Positions 6,639 through 12,967 of a DNA stretch of 12,967 nt are shown here, piece by piece. The translations under genes and the position numbers were made by a program. This DNA is from Acidobacteriota bacterium (GTDB lineage: Bacteria; Acidobacteriota; Blastocatellia; Pyrinomonadales; Pyrinomonadaceae), in contig QHXH01000124.1 of NCBI GenBank assembly GCA_003222855.1, positions 1 to 12,967 of the forward strand, in the 5' to 3' direction. Under the pieces are notes generated by a model. That model did no database searches. It was not told the origin of the DNA and saw only the letters and a list, made by a program, of their open reading frames with translations. Position 1 is the first letter of the stretch. Every line of letters begins with the position of its first letter.

Positions 6639-6971
6639 ATGCACACAGTTTTGGTAGTAGAAGATGTGGACGAGATCAGTGCCAACATGAGTGCGGCGCT
6701 GAAACAACGCGGCCACCTGGTCGAGCGCGCCTCAAACGCTGAACAGGCGATTCAAATGGCCGAGCAGAACCGGCCCGCGATGATCCTCACGGACTTGGAT
6801 CTGCCGACCTTTGACAAGCTTTTGAAATTGCTGCGCGCCCATGCCGATTTAAAGAACACGGTTGTTGCCATCGTCGATATAAATCATCCACAAGTCGCGG
6901 ACCAAACCGTCAACATCTTGTGCGATTTCCAGGCGCTGGATGAGTTGATTGAATCATCACAAGCGAAGTGA
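6639..6971 (+). CDS. Stand-alone degenerate receiver domain
   Basis: This 110-aa protein is one CheY-like domain: VLVVEDVDEISANM with Glu8-Asp9, and MILTDLDLP with probable phospho-site Asp52. It departs from active receivers in key places. The usual MDG loop is replaced by TFDK, the switch Thr/Ser position reads VVAIVD, and the conserved Lys-Pro near the end is missing (NILCDFQALDELI). It may therefore not switch by phosphorylation and could act as a docking partner, or be decaying. ATG 6639 has a weak GTGAG ten bases upstream. That same GTG (6624) is an in-frame alternative adding five residues. The open frame continues upstream into the Crp-type gene in another frame, which I regard as chance. 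No kinase is adjacent. Confidence 0.82.
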   Translation: MHTVLVVEDVDEISANMSAALKQRGHLVERASNAEQAIQMAEQNRPAMILTDLDLPTFDKLLKLLRAHADLKNTVVAIVDINHPQVADQTVNILCDFQALDELIESSQAK

Positions 6972-7125
6972 CTCGGCCTTTCGTTCGCCAGCGTACAGAC
7001 GACTCGTATACAATTTTTTCGCAAGCAGAAACTCAGGCGTTCGATCTTAAGCTTGAAAACTGAGGCGGCCACCCGGGTTTTCCCCTGCACCAATCTCTAG
7101 CACCCCCGACAGGAAGAAGTTCCCC

Positions 7126-7329
7126 ATGCCCATCGAGCCCCAGCCCGGCACCTGGTATATTGTCGTCACATGCGAAAAATGTGACTCAACCGTGTTTCTG
7201 TTCAAGGATTTGACTGACGGTAAGGGCTCGATAAACGCAACGTATTCCGTCACCTGTCCTCGCTGCCGTCATAAGGGCGATTACGAAGGCAGACATTATG
7301 AACACTCGCTCATGAGTGCGGCCCGCTAA
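7126..7329 (+). CDS. Small zinc-ribbon protein of unknown function
   Basis: This 67-aa protein has two CxxC pairs, CEKC (16-19) and CPRC (44-47), in the contexts YIVVTCEKCDSTVFLF and YSVTCPRCRHKGDYEG. That is a classical four-cysteine zinc ribbon with a beta strand before each knuckle. A His-containing C-terminus follows. AGGAAG lies about ten bases before ATG 7126, a credible ribosome site. There is no signal peptide or membrane segment. It is flanked by unrelated genes on the same strand with wide gaps, so it is probably transcribed alone. The role is unknown. It is the third tiny CxxC protein in the window, but its sequence is not obviously related to the other two. Confidence 0.77.
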   Translation: MPIEPQPGTWYIVVTCEKCDSTVFLFKDLTDGKGSINATYSVTCPRCRHKGDYEGRHYEHSLMSAAR

Positions 7330-7701
7330 TTCCGCGGAAAATGGGAGTTGTCTTTGGGATTTGGCGATTCAAAGGCAGAAATTTCCGCGAGCAACGCCAT
7401 TAAGCGTCCATGGTGATCGGACTTGCGGGTTTCGGGCAAAACGCCGCCGGATCACTTTCTTCTTGACAGGCCAAAACACCATCGTTTAGCATTCGCCGTC
7501 GTTTCAATCAGTGCCAGGGTTTGGATTTACGCCTGCCTTCGCATTTCGATTTGCAAGCGCGATCAGCAAATGAGGTTTTAGATTCTTGCCTCGAAGTATG
7601 TGCGCAACGATCAGGCTTTCTTGGATCGGAGTGCACTTTGTTCGTTGTGTTTCCGTAATGCGCCCCAAATGAAAGCGCGTCCGGCTCACAGCATTAACCT
7701 G
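7330..7701. other. Intergenic interval, probably mostly cold-shock gene leader
   Basis: No convincing gene. A TTCCGCGGAA palindrome follows the upstream stop (7330-7339), and TTTCCGCG recurs at about 7382-7389. From about 7499 onward the stretch is likely the transcribed leader of the cold-shock gene. Confidence 0.4.
7463..7492 (+). promoter_or_regulatory. Candidate sigma-70-type promoter for the cold-shock gene
   Basis: A perfect TTGACA (7463-7468) is followed after 18 bases by TAGCAT (7487-7492, four of six consensus bases). Initiation near 7499 would give a leader of roughly 285 bases before the ATG at 7783. Long leaders are well known for cold-shock genes such as E. coli cspA. Confidence 0.45.
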
Positions 7702-7749
7702 AAGTAGCACAGACCTCAGTCTGTGTTTGCCGACTCACCTGTGCTACTT
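7702..7749. repeat. Nested inverted repeats in the cold-shock leader: REP-like element or RNA switch
   Basis: AAGTAGCACAG (7702-7712) is perfectly complementary to CTGTGCTACTT (7739-7749). CACAGAC (7708-7714) also pairs perfectly with GTCTGTG (7719-7725) around a CTCA loop. Both hairpins use bases 7708-7712, so they exclude one another. The element ends 17 bases before the AGGAGG ribosome site. It could be a dispersed palindromic repeat (REP type) or a regulatory leader structure. The pairing is seen directly; the role is inferred. Confidence 0.6.
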
Positions 7750-7782
7750 GTTTTGATCGAATCGTTAGGAGGATTCGTTTGT

Positions 7783-7989
7783 ATGTCTAGAATAACCGGT
7801 AAGGTCAAGTGGTTTAATAATTCGAAGGGCTATGGCTTCATCGAGCAGCCAGGCTCCTCGGATATCTTCGTTCACTACAGCGCCATTCAGGGCGACGGCT
7901 TTAAGACTCTCGAAGAGGGTCAGGAAGTCGAATTTGAAGTGACGCAAGGGCCAAAAGGACCACAGGCTGAAAAAGTAACGAAAGCTTAG
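7783..7989 (+). CDS. csp: Cold-shock-domain protein (CspA family)
   Basis: This 68-aa protein is a single OB-fold cold-shock domain that binds single-stranded RNA or DNA, usually as an RNA chaperone. RNP1 is KGYGFIE (residues 15-21) and RNP2 is DIFVHYS (27-33). The N-terminus GKVKWFNNSKGYG and the ending GPKGPQAEKV are family hallmarks, and the length is typical. The ATG at 7783 follows a perfect AGGAGG (7767-7772) by ten bases; the frame is open further upstream to 7723, but that would cross the repeat element. It is transcribed alone, ends at a strong terminator, and probably has a long structured leader that may control expression with temperature. Confidence 0.97.
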   Translation: MSRITGKVKWFNNSKGYGFIEQPGSSDIFVHYSAIQGDGFKTLEEGQEVEFEVTQGPKGPQAEKVTKA

Positions 7990-8059
7990 TCTCCCGGCTT
8001 GCTTTACAGCATAGCCACTGACCGCTTCCGGTCGTGAGCCCGGAAGACGCGAAAACAGA

Positions 8060-8098
8060 AAAGGCGATCTCAAGTAATTGAGATCGCCTTTCGTTTTT
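8060..8098. terminator. Strong bidirectional rho-independent terminator
   Basis: AAAGGCGATCTCAA (8060-8073) and TTGAGATCGCCTTT (8078-8091) form a perfect 14-bp stem with a GTAA loop, followed by CG and five Ts. On the minus strand the same stem is followed by TTCTGTTTTC. It therefore ends both the cold-shock transcript and the convergent gene at 8117-8740. Confidence 0.92.
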
Positions 8099-8116
8099 CC
8101 GTTCGTTGCCTGGTTG

Positions 8117-8740
8117 CTACTTATCGATCTTCGCTTTGAAGCTTACGTGCCCGTTATCGACGTCAACTGAAAAAGTGACGCGATCGGATCCGAACTGTTC
8201 TTTGAGAGCATTGGTTCGCTCCATCACCAGCCGATGAAATCTCGAAAATGTCAGATCCCGGGCACGTTCACCGCAGCTCCGCTTTGCTTTCATCAACGCG
8301 TCGTAAACACCCTTTACAGTGCGGATGTCATGACGGACGTCAGTACACGAAAATTCCGAGTGCACAAACGGCTCGCGAATCGCCGCTCGCGAGGCGATAT
8401 TGCCGCGTCCTTCTTCCCGATCCTGTAAAGTGCGCCGCCACAATTCGCGGAAAGAAGCGTAGCGCGCCGTGAGCGAATTCAACTGATATCGCTGGGCAAA
8501 ACTGAGTGAGCGATCGTCGGCGAGGCGTTTTAGATGTGATTCAACGCGGAGCTTTGTATCGTATGGCGGCCGCTTGGCGCCGCCGTTGAAATAGACATCG
8601 AACTCGATTTTCAGCCGGCGAATGTCTTCTTCGATGCGGGTTAATTGCTCATCCACGGTCGGCTCGGTGTCAAAGCCCGAGACCCGTGACTTCTGCCGGC
8701 GTTCTTTCAGTCTCGCAAATTTACTATCGTTCGTGGGCAA
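8117..8740 (-). CDS. Uncharacterised protein, probably MXAN_5187 C-terminal family
   Basis: This 207-aa soluble, highly charged and mostly helical protein carries RRLKIEFDVYFNGGAKRPP (about 41-59), then RLADDRSLSFAQRYQLNSL (72-90) and ARYASFRELWRR (92-103). To my memory this matches a domain first named from the C-terminus of Myxococcus MXAN_5187, which has no known function. The C-terminal part (RFHRLVMERTNALKE, then a short beta segment with SVDVDNGHVSFKAKID) resembles the second half of those proteins. ATG 8740 has AGGAG eight bases upstream and a good promoter behind it. It is divergent from selA and convergent with the cold-shock gene. Coding status is secure; the family name is moderately sure, the function unknown. 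Confidence 0.85.
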   Translation of the reverse strand: MPTNDSKFARLKERRQKSRVSGFDTEPTVDEQLTRIEEDIRRLKIEFDVYFNGGAKRPPYDTKLRVESHLKRLADDRSLSFAQRYQLNSLTARYASFRELWRRTLQDREEGRGNIASRAAIREPFVHSEFSCTDVRHDIRTVKGVYDALMKAKRSCGERARDLTFSRFHRLVMERTNALKEQFGSDRVTFSVDVDNGHVSFKAKIDK

Positions 8741-8789
8741 TTTGAATATCTCCTACCGCGGCGCAAGCAGGGTCGCCGCTGTTAATTCG

Positions 8790-8819
8790 AGTGTAGGGCT
8801 CCGGTTTGATGCGTGTCAA
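8790..8819 (-). promoter_or_regulatory. Sigma-70-type promoter for the 8117-8740 gene
   Basis: On the minus strand a perfect TTGACA (8819-8814) and TACACT (8795-8790, four of six) are 18 bases apart. Initiation near 8783 leaves a leader of about 40 bases. On the plus strand only a weak TTGATG / TAGTAA pair (8806-8834) is available for selA. Confidence 0.5.
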
Positions 8820-8886
8820 TAATCTTTTTAGTAATTGATTCGGCGGGCGGAAAGGGCATATTCTGCCTGCGTTTACGAAGCGAGTT

Positions 8887-10311
8887 ATGGCGAGATCAAA
8901 AGACCGCAATTCCATCCTGCGCGCGTTGCCATCAGTTGATGCATTGCTGAAGACTGATACTGCGCGAGGATTGGCCAATGAACTCGGTCCGACGCGGGTA
9001 ACTTCGCTCGCCCGTTTGGCGACGGAAGATCTTCGTCAGCGTTTGCTGTTGAATTCCAGTCAAGGTTCGGCTGGTGCGAACGGCGATGACGCGTTTCGGT
9101 CTGAGTTACTCAAACAAGCTGAACAGCGACTGGTAGAGTTACATCGCATTGACGAAGCCAGCGGTGTGCACCGCGTGATCAATGCGACTGGAGTCGTTTT
9201 GCATACGAATCTCGGTCGCGCGCCTTTGTCCGACGCGGCGCGACGTGCCATCGATCAGGCGTCGGGTTATTGCACGCTGGAATATGATACTGCTGCAGGA
9301 AGTCGCGGCCCGCGCGCCGCACGCGCCGAAAACTTGTTGCTCGAACTCACGGGCGCCCAGGGCGCATTAATCGTAAACAATTGCGCTGCGGCCGCGCTGC
9401 TGGTCCTGAATACGTTCGCGCGCGACGGCGAGGCGGTCATCTCGCGCGGAGAGCTTGTTGAGATCGGAGGTGACTTTCGTGTGCCCGACATCATGGCTCA
9501 ATCGGGCGCGCACATGATCGAGGTCGGGACCACGAACCGCACGCGTGTATCCGATTACCGTGGCGCGATCAATGAACGCAGTCGCCTGGTGATGCGTGTT
9601 CACACGTCAAACTACCGGATTGTTGGCTTCACCAAAGTTCCTTCGCTTGCCGAGCTCGCGACCCTAACGCGCGGCGCAGGCTTGCCGTTGTATGAAGATG
9701 CCGGATCGGGCGCTCTAATTGATTTCAATAATTATGGGATCGCAGGCGAGCCGGTGATTCGAGAGTCAATCGAAGCCGGCGCCGACGTCGTTTCGTTCAG
9801 CGGCGACAAGCTCGTCGGCGGACCGCAGGCCGGTTTGCTGGTTGGGCGCGCGGAATTAATCGAGCGCATGCGCAGCAACCCCTTGTATCGCGCCTTACGC
9901 GCTGACAAGCTGCGACTCGCCGCACTCGAGGCGACCCTCTCCGCATACTCGCGCAAAGAGAAGGTGCCAACCCTTGAGATGATTGCCATGACCGCCGGGC
10001 AGATCGAAAAGCGCGCGAAGAAACTGATCAGAAAAGTTTACCGGAACAGAGCTGACACCCTTACCCTCGAACCGATCAAGAGCGAGTCGGCAGTAGGGGG
10101 CGGCTCGGCGCCAATTTCATCCCTGCCCACTGTCGCAATCTCAATCGCCCAGGAAGGCGTTACGGCTAAGAAAATCGCCGAGCTTCTGCGTCGGTGGAAT
10201 CCGCCGATCATTGCGCGAATCGTCAACGACCGTGTGTTGATTGACTTGCGAACCGTGGCGTTGACTGACGAATCAGAAGTTGAAAGGGCGCTTACCTCGC
10301 TCGCAAGCTGA
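8887..10311 (+). CDS. selA: L-seryl-tRNA(Sec) selenium transferase (selenocysteine synthase)
   Basis: SelA is a cytoplasmic, ring-forming PLP enzyme that converts Ser-tRNA(Sec) to Sec-tRNA(Sec) using selenophosphate. The 474-aa length is typical. Family signatures are continuous: an N-terminal tRNA-binding part (LRALPSVDALLKT), VINATGVVLHTNLGRAPLS (98-116), ISRGELVEIGGDFRVPDIM (185-203), EVGTTNRTR (212-220), HTSNYRIVGFTK (239-250) and SFSGDKLVGGPQAG (303-316), whose Lys308 should carry PLP. ADKLRLAALEATL follows. Nothing appears damaged. ATG 8887 is chosen from the N-terminal match; an in-frame stop lies at 8836 and the ribosome site is weak. selB, selC and selD are not visible in the window, so selA is not next to its usual partner selB here. 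Confidence 0.97.
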   Translation: MARSKDRNSILRALPSVDALLKTDTARGLANELGPTRVTSLARLATEDLRQRLLLNSSQGSAGANGDDAFRSELLKQAEQRLVELHRIDEASGVHRVINATGVVLHTNLGRAPLSDAARRAIDQASGYCTLEYDTAAGSRGPRAARAENLLLELTGAQGALIVNNCAAAALLVLNTFARDGEAVISRGELVEIGGDFRVPDIMAQSGAHMIEVGTTNRTRVSDYRGAINERSRLVMRVHTSNYRIVGFTKVPSLAELATLTRGAGLPLYEDAGSGALIDFNNYGIAGEPVIRESIEAGADVVSFSGDKLVGGPQAGLLVGRAELIERMRSNPLYRALRADKLRLAALEATLSAYSRKEKVPTLEMIAMTAGQIEKRAKKLIRKVYRNRADTLTLEPIKSESAVGGGSAPISSLPTVAISIAQEGVTAKKIAELLRRWNPPIIARIVNDRVLIDLRTVALTDESEVERALTSLAS

Positions 10312-10367
10312 ATCTTCCCAACTACGACTCGCATTAGTTTCCCCGAAATCAGCACAAAAGCTTTCTC

Positions 10368-10398
10368 TTGCTCAAGCTACCGGTCAACAGTGTATAAT
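10368..10398 (+). promoter_or_regulatory. Promoter of the membrane histidine kinase, perfect TATAAT
   Basis: TATAAT at 10393-10398 matches the -10 consensus exactly. The nearest -35 is TTGCTC (10368-10373) with a long 19-base spacer, so this promoter may need an activator. Initiation would be near 10405, about 44 bases before the GTG start at 10449. Confidence 0.5.
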
Positions 10399-10399
10399 C

Positions 10400-10414
10400 C
10401 GGTTGGCCCAACCG
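10400..10414. promoter_or_regulatory. 15-bp palindrome CGGTTGG-C-CCAACCG at the predicted transcription start
   Basis: Perfect 7-base arms around one C, beginning two bases after the TATAAT. This is a classic repressor-operator position. Read as RNA it would form a 5' hairpin instead, though the single-base loop argues for a DNA site. Confidence 0.5.
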
Positions 10415-10448
10415 CCTCACACAGCTCTTCAATTTCCCTACAATCCGC

Positions 10449-12473
10449 GTGAAAACATTTACCTCAAGATCGCTGTTCCTATCTTTGCTCCTGTCATTTG
10501 CAGCAGGAGCGGCGATGTGTGCCGTCTGGCGCACGGGAATGATCGATTCTCTTCGGGCCGCTTTTGTGGTGAGCGTCAGTCGCGACGAAACTCCATTGCA
10601 AGCGCCCCAGACATGGCTCGGCTTGATGCTAATCGTCTGCGTAAGCATGAGTGCCGGGTTCTTTGTGAGCCGCGGCGGCGCCCGTCGATCGTTTTGGATT
10701 CTCGGTCTCGGTTTTCTGACCGCTGCGGTGGCCAGCCTGCTCGCCTCACGATTCTTAAAAATTGACATCCTGTTTGCACCGCAGGCGCTGGGTGCGATCA
10801 GCTCAGTTGTAATCGTCCAGTTGTATCGCTTGTGGCGGATTGACAGTTTGCTGACGGACCGCCTCAACAAAACTTCGCAAAATCTGATCCAGGCGACGGT
10901 TGCGCCGGCACGATTGTCCAATGCCCTCAAGCTGTTGCAGACAGTGCTGCCTCTGGATGAAGCGGTCGTCTTTCAACCGAACGACCTGGGCGAGTTGGTT
11001 CCCTGTGCTCAGCTACGCGCGACTGCCGGAGGTGCCTTGGAAGCGGGAAGGAATTCCCTTTGGCGGGTCCTGGTGCAATTGTGCGATCGAGCACTGCAAA
11101 CAAACGAAATTGCGCTCGCGCCCGCAGGCGAGATTGGTTCTTTGGAAACAGCCGCCATCCCGCTCAGCCACGAAGGACGAACCGTGGGAGTGCTGCTCTT
11201 ACGGTTGCGTGAGAGTTTTGATCAAAGCGATCGACGGTTGCTTACTGCCGTCGGCGGCCAAATCGCGCGGAACGTGCAACGTGAAGAAGCGCGCAAGAAA
11301 AAACTTGACGGCAATCTCCCCGCTTTCGTTTCCGCGCGCACTTCCAGCTACCGCCTGCATGCATTTGATTATCTAAGCGGCGTGATGACTGAACAGAAGT
11401 TCGGCGCTCAGGTTCTGGCCGATGCCTCCGATGCGTATGCCCTCGCATATCTGGACGGAACAGTTGCCTACATGAATCCGGCCATGAATGCCGCGGCGCA
11501 AATCAGGCCGGAAGAAGCGGAAAACGTCGACCTTTTTGGCCTGCTCGATCGGTTCAAGTCAGGAGTCTTCGATCAGCCTGCGATTGCCGTTCGGCGTGTC
11601 TTGCAGTCCGGACAGCCCTACGAACGTGAGTTAAAGTTTCCTGAGCAGAATCAAACTTTGGAATTACGAATCTCCCTGGCGTCCGAAACGTCATCTGCGA
11701 ACGGAAATCGAAATGGATCGGACCAGGACTCGCGACCCTTATGCTTCTCGATTCGGGTGCGCGACGTGACCCGCATGAAGGAATTCGAGCAACTGAAAAG
11801 CGACATGATTTCGCTGATGTCGCACGAGCTGCGCACGCCTCTGACGAGCATCAATGGCTTTTCGGAATTGCTGGCCATCGATGACAAGATTCCCGAAGAG
11901 TCACGTGAGTTCGTGCAAATTATTGCCAACGAATCACAACGCATGTCGCGCATGATCGACACGTTCTTGTCTGTCACCCAGCTTGAGCGCTCTGACAAGA
12001 AAGAAGTCGTTCACATTCCAGTGTGTCTCGATGAAGTAGCACGCGATGCCGTCACGACGATGCAGTCGATTGCTAAAAGGAAACGCATTCGGCTGGTCGA
12101 GCAGGCCAACGGCACAATCCCACCGGTAGCCGCCGACAAGAGCTTGATTACGCAGGCGTTGATAAAACTGCTGGACAACGCGATTCGTTACAGTCCCGAA
12201 CGTACGACCGTGACCGTCTCAACCGCTCTGGAAGCCGAAACGGTCAGAGTAATCGTCGAAGATCGCGGCTATGGGGTGCCGGCCGAATCGATCGATCGCA
12301 TCTGGGAAAAGTTCTATCGCGTTACGCGCGACGGCCAGGAAAAAGACGAAGAATCGACGGGCCTGGGTCTGGCTTTTATCAAGGAAGTGATCGAGCAACA
12401 CGGCGGATCGGTAACAGTCGATTCGGAAGTCGGCCGCGGATCCAGATTCAGTTTCGCGCTGCCGAGGTTGTAA
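10449..12473 (+). CDS. Membrane-bound sensor histidine kinase with GAF and PAS domains
   Basis: This 674-aa protein starts with four likely membrane helices (about 8-27, 55-73, 81-99 and 107-126). Then come a GAF-like domain (about 150-280, with TAAIPLSHEGRTVGVLLLRL), a PAS domain (about 320-443, ending in RVRDVTRMKEFEQLKS), HisKA with SLMSHELRTPLTSI (phospho-accepting His459), and a HATPase domain with LLDNAIRYS (Asn577), G1 DRGYGVP (605-611) and G2 STGLGL (636-641). There is no receiver, so a separate response regulator must receive the phosphate; none is adjacent. The GTG at 10449 is used because the first membrane helix begins seven codons later and the next Met lies inside it; no clear ribosome site is seen. 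It starts 137 bases after selA with its own promoter. The signal is unknown. Confidence 0.94.
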   Translation: MKTFTSRSLFLSLLLSFAAGAAMCAVWRTGMIDSLRAAFVVSVSRDETPLQAPQTWLGLMLIVCVSMSAGFFVSRGGARRSFWILGLGFLTAAVASLLASRFLKIDILFAPQALGAISSVVIVQLYRLWRIDSLLTDRLNKTSQNLIQATVAPARLSNALKLLQTVLPLDEAVVFQPNDLGELVPCAQLRATAGGALEAGRNSLWRVLVQLCDRALQTNEIALAPAGEIGSLETAAIPLSHEGRTVGVLLLRLRESFDQSDRRLLTAVGGQIARNVQREEARKKKLDGNLPAFVSARTSSYRLHAFDYLSGVMTEQKFGAQVLADASDAYALAYLDGTVAYMNPAMNAAAQIRPEEAENVDLFGLLDRFKSGVFDQPAIAVRRVLQSGQPYERELKFPEQNQTLELRISLASETSSANGNRNGSDQDSRPLCFSIRVRDVTRMKEFEQLKSDMISLMSHELRTPLTSINGFSELLAIDDKIPEESREFVQIIANESQRMSRMIDTFLSVTQLERSDKKEVVHIPVCLDEVARDAVTTMQSIAKRKRIRLVEQANGTIPPVAADKSLITQALIKLLDNAIRYSPERTTVTVSTALEAETVRVIVEDRGYGVPAESIDRIWEKFYRVTRDGQEKDEESTGLGLAFIKEVIEQHGGSVTVDSEVGRGSRFSFALPRL

Positions 12474-12560
12474 ATGCTTACCCAGGAGCGCGCTCGTTGG
12501 TTCAGCTCAGAACTCAGGCAACTTGATTTCCACCATCGAATTGAACATGGCTGAAACACC

Positions 12561-12967
12561 ATGAGCAACAAACCCGCCACATCGGTTCAAATCGATTTCA
12601 TGGTTAACGTCGGGGATTTATTTCGGGCGAACCTCGCCTTGGCGAAAACCCGGTTGTTGCTGGGTTTGGGATTTAGCCTCATGCTGGTGGCGGGACTCAT
12701 CATTATCTTTTTGACAATCGATGAAAAAGTCATTCTCGTTCAGACATCGCCATTATTCATAGGCCTGCCATTGGTTGCAGTCGGCGGTCAACTTCTGCGA
12801 ATGCACGCAACTTGTAGAAAGTACGTATCGAGCCTGTCTCCCCCGCAACGATTGATGCGTTATGTTTTTTCAGACGCGGCCGACTGGTTTGAAGTCCGTT
12901 CAGGAGAGAGCTTTGGTCGCATCGGATGGGCCGATGTCTGGAAAATCGCCGAGCGGCCAAGATACTT
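12561..12967 (+). CDS. Two-helix membrane protein resembling the YcxB family, partial
   Basis: I translated from ATG 12561; 135 codons are open to the window edge without a stop. After a short polar start come two hydrophobic helices (about 33-53, LLGLGFSLMLVAGLIIIFL, and 63-80, LFIGLPLVAVGGQLL), then a soluble part with RLMRYVFSDAADWFEVRSGE and FGRIGWADVWKIAE. The final strand pattern, in which a membrane-proximal domain ends in a W-x-D/x-V-W-K-I motif, is typical of YcxB-like proteins, whose role is unknown. It begins 87 bases after the kinase with no clear terminator between them, so it might be in the same transcript. The start is uncertain: no strong ribosome site, and another ATG lies at 12600. 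Confidence 0.65.
   Translation, partial: MSNKPATSVQIDFMVNVGDLFRANLALAKTRLLLGLGFSLMLVAGLIIIFLTIDEKVILVQTSPLFIGLPLVAVGGQLLRMHATCRKYVSSLSPPQRLMRYVFSDAADWFEVRSGESFGRIGWADVWKIAERPRY

Noticed and set aside
7504..7710. 68-codon minus-strand frame in the cold-shock leader
   Set aside because: No motif or ribosome site, and it is antisense to the likely leader.
7723..7782. Upstream start giving an 88-aa cold-shock protein
   Set aside because: The added residues are not part of the family and cross the repeat; AGGAGG points to ATG 7783.
1..12967. CRISPR arrays, tRNA or rRNA genes, integrases, transposases
   Set aside because: I looked for spaced direct repeats, T-arm consensus and recombinase motifs and found none. 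The only T-arm-like match (about 12585) is inside the right-hand coding gene.

Overview
The window reads like an ordinary chromosomal stretch of a moderately GC-rich, free-living bacterium. An acidobacterium (Blastocatellia-like) is my best guess, from the mix of Ku paralogs, orphan two-component proteins, tiny CxxC zinc proteins, a protein resembling the MXAN_5187 C-terminal family and loosely packed genes. This is inference; there is no rRNA or other phylogenetic marker. I see no integrase, transposase, CRISPR array, tRNA or phage gene.

Left edge (1-1832, minus strand): a compact probable operon of a 66-aa four-CxxC zinc protein, a complete Ku and a second, divergent Ku that runs off the window. 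This is the DNA-end-binding half of bacterial non-homologous end joining. The zinc protein ends one base before the Ku start.

1977-4372: a cytoplasmic hybrid histidine kinase (PAS-PAS-HisKA-HATPase-REC) faces a convergent single-domain response regulator. The regulator looks broken by a deletion of roughly 35 bases just before its conserved lysine.

4373-5745: gene-poor DNA with several good palindromes and hairpins (4494-4512, 4692-4725, 4728-4746, 5481-5495) and one small zinc-binding ORF (5171-5368).

5746-8100: a Crp/Fnr-type regulator, a degenerate stand-alone receiver domain, another small zinc-ribbon protein, and a cold-shock-domain protein. The cold-shock gene has a long leader containing two mutually exclusive hairpins and ends at a strong bidirectional terminator.

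8117-12967: a minus-strand protein probably of the MXAN_5187 C-terminal family, selA (selenocysteine synthase), a membrane-bound GAF-PAS histidine kinase behind a TATAAT promoter with a 15-bp palindrome at the expected transcription start, and the start of a two-helix membrane protein resembling the YcxB family.

Functionally the window is dominated by sensing and stress genes: DNA break repair, two kinases, two stand-alone receivers, a Crp-type regulator and a cold-shock protein. selA implies selenoprotein synthesis, but selB, selC and selD are not visible here. No clearly new multi-gene system stands out. The most promising leads are the zinc protein coupled to the tandem Ku pair, the cold-shock leader and the structured gene-free island at 4652-4746.
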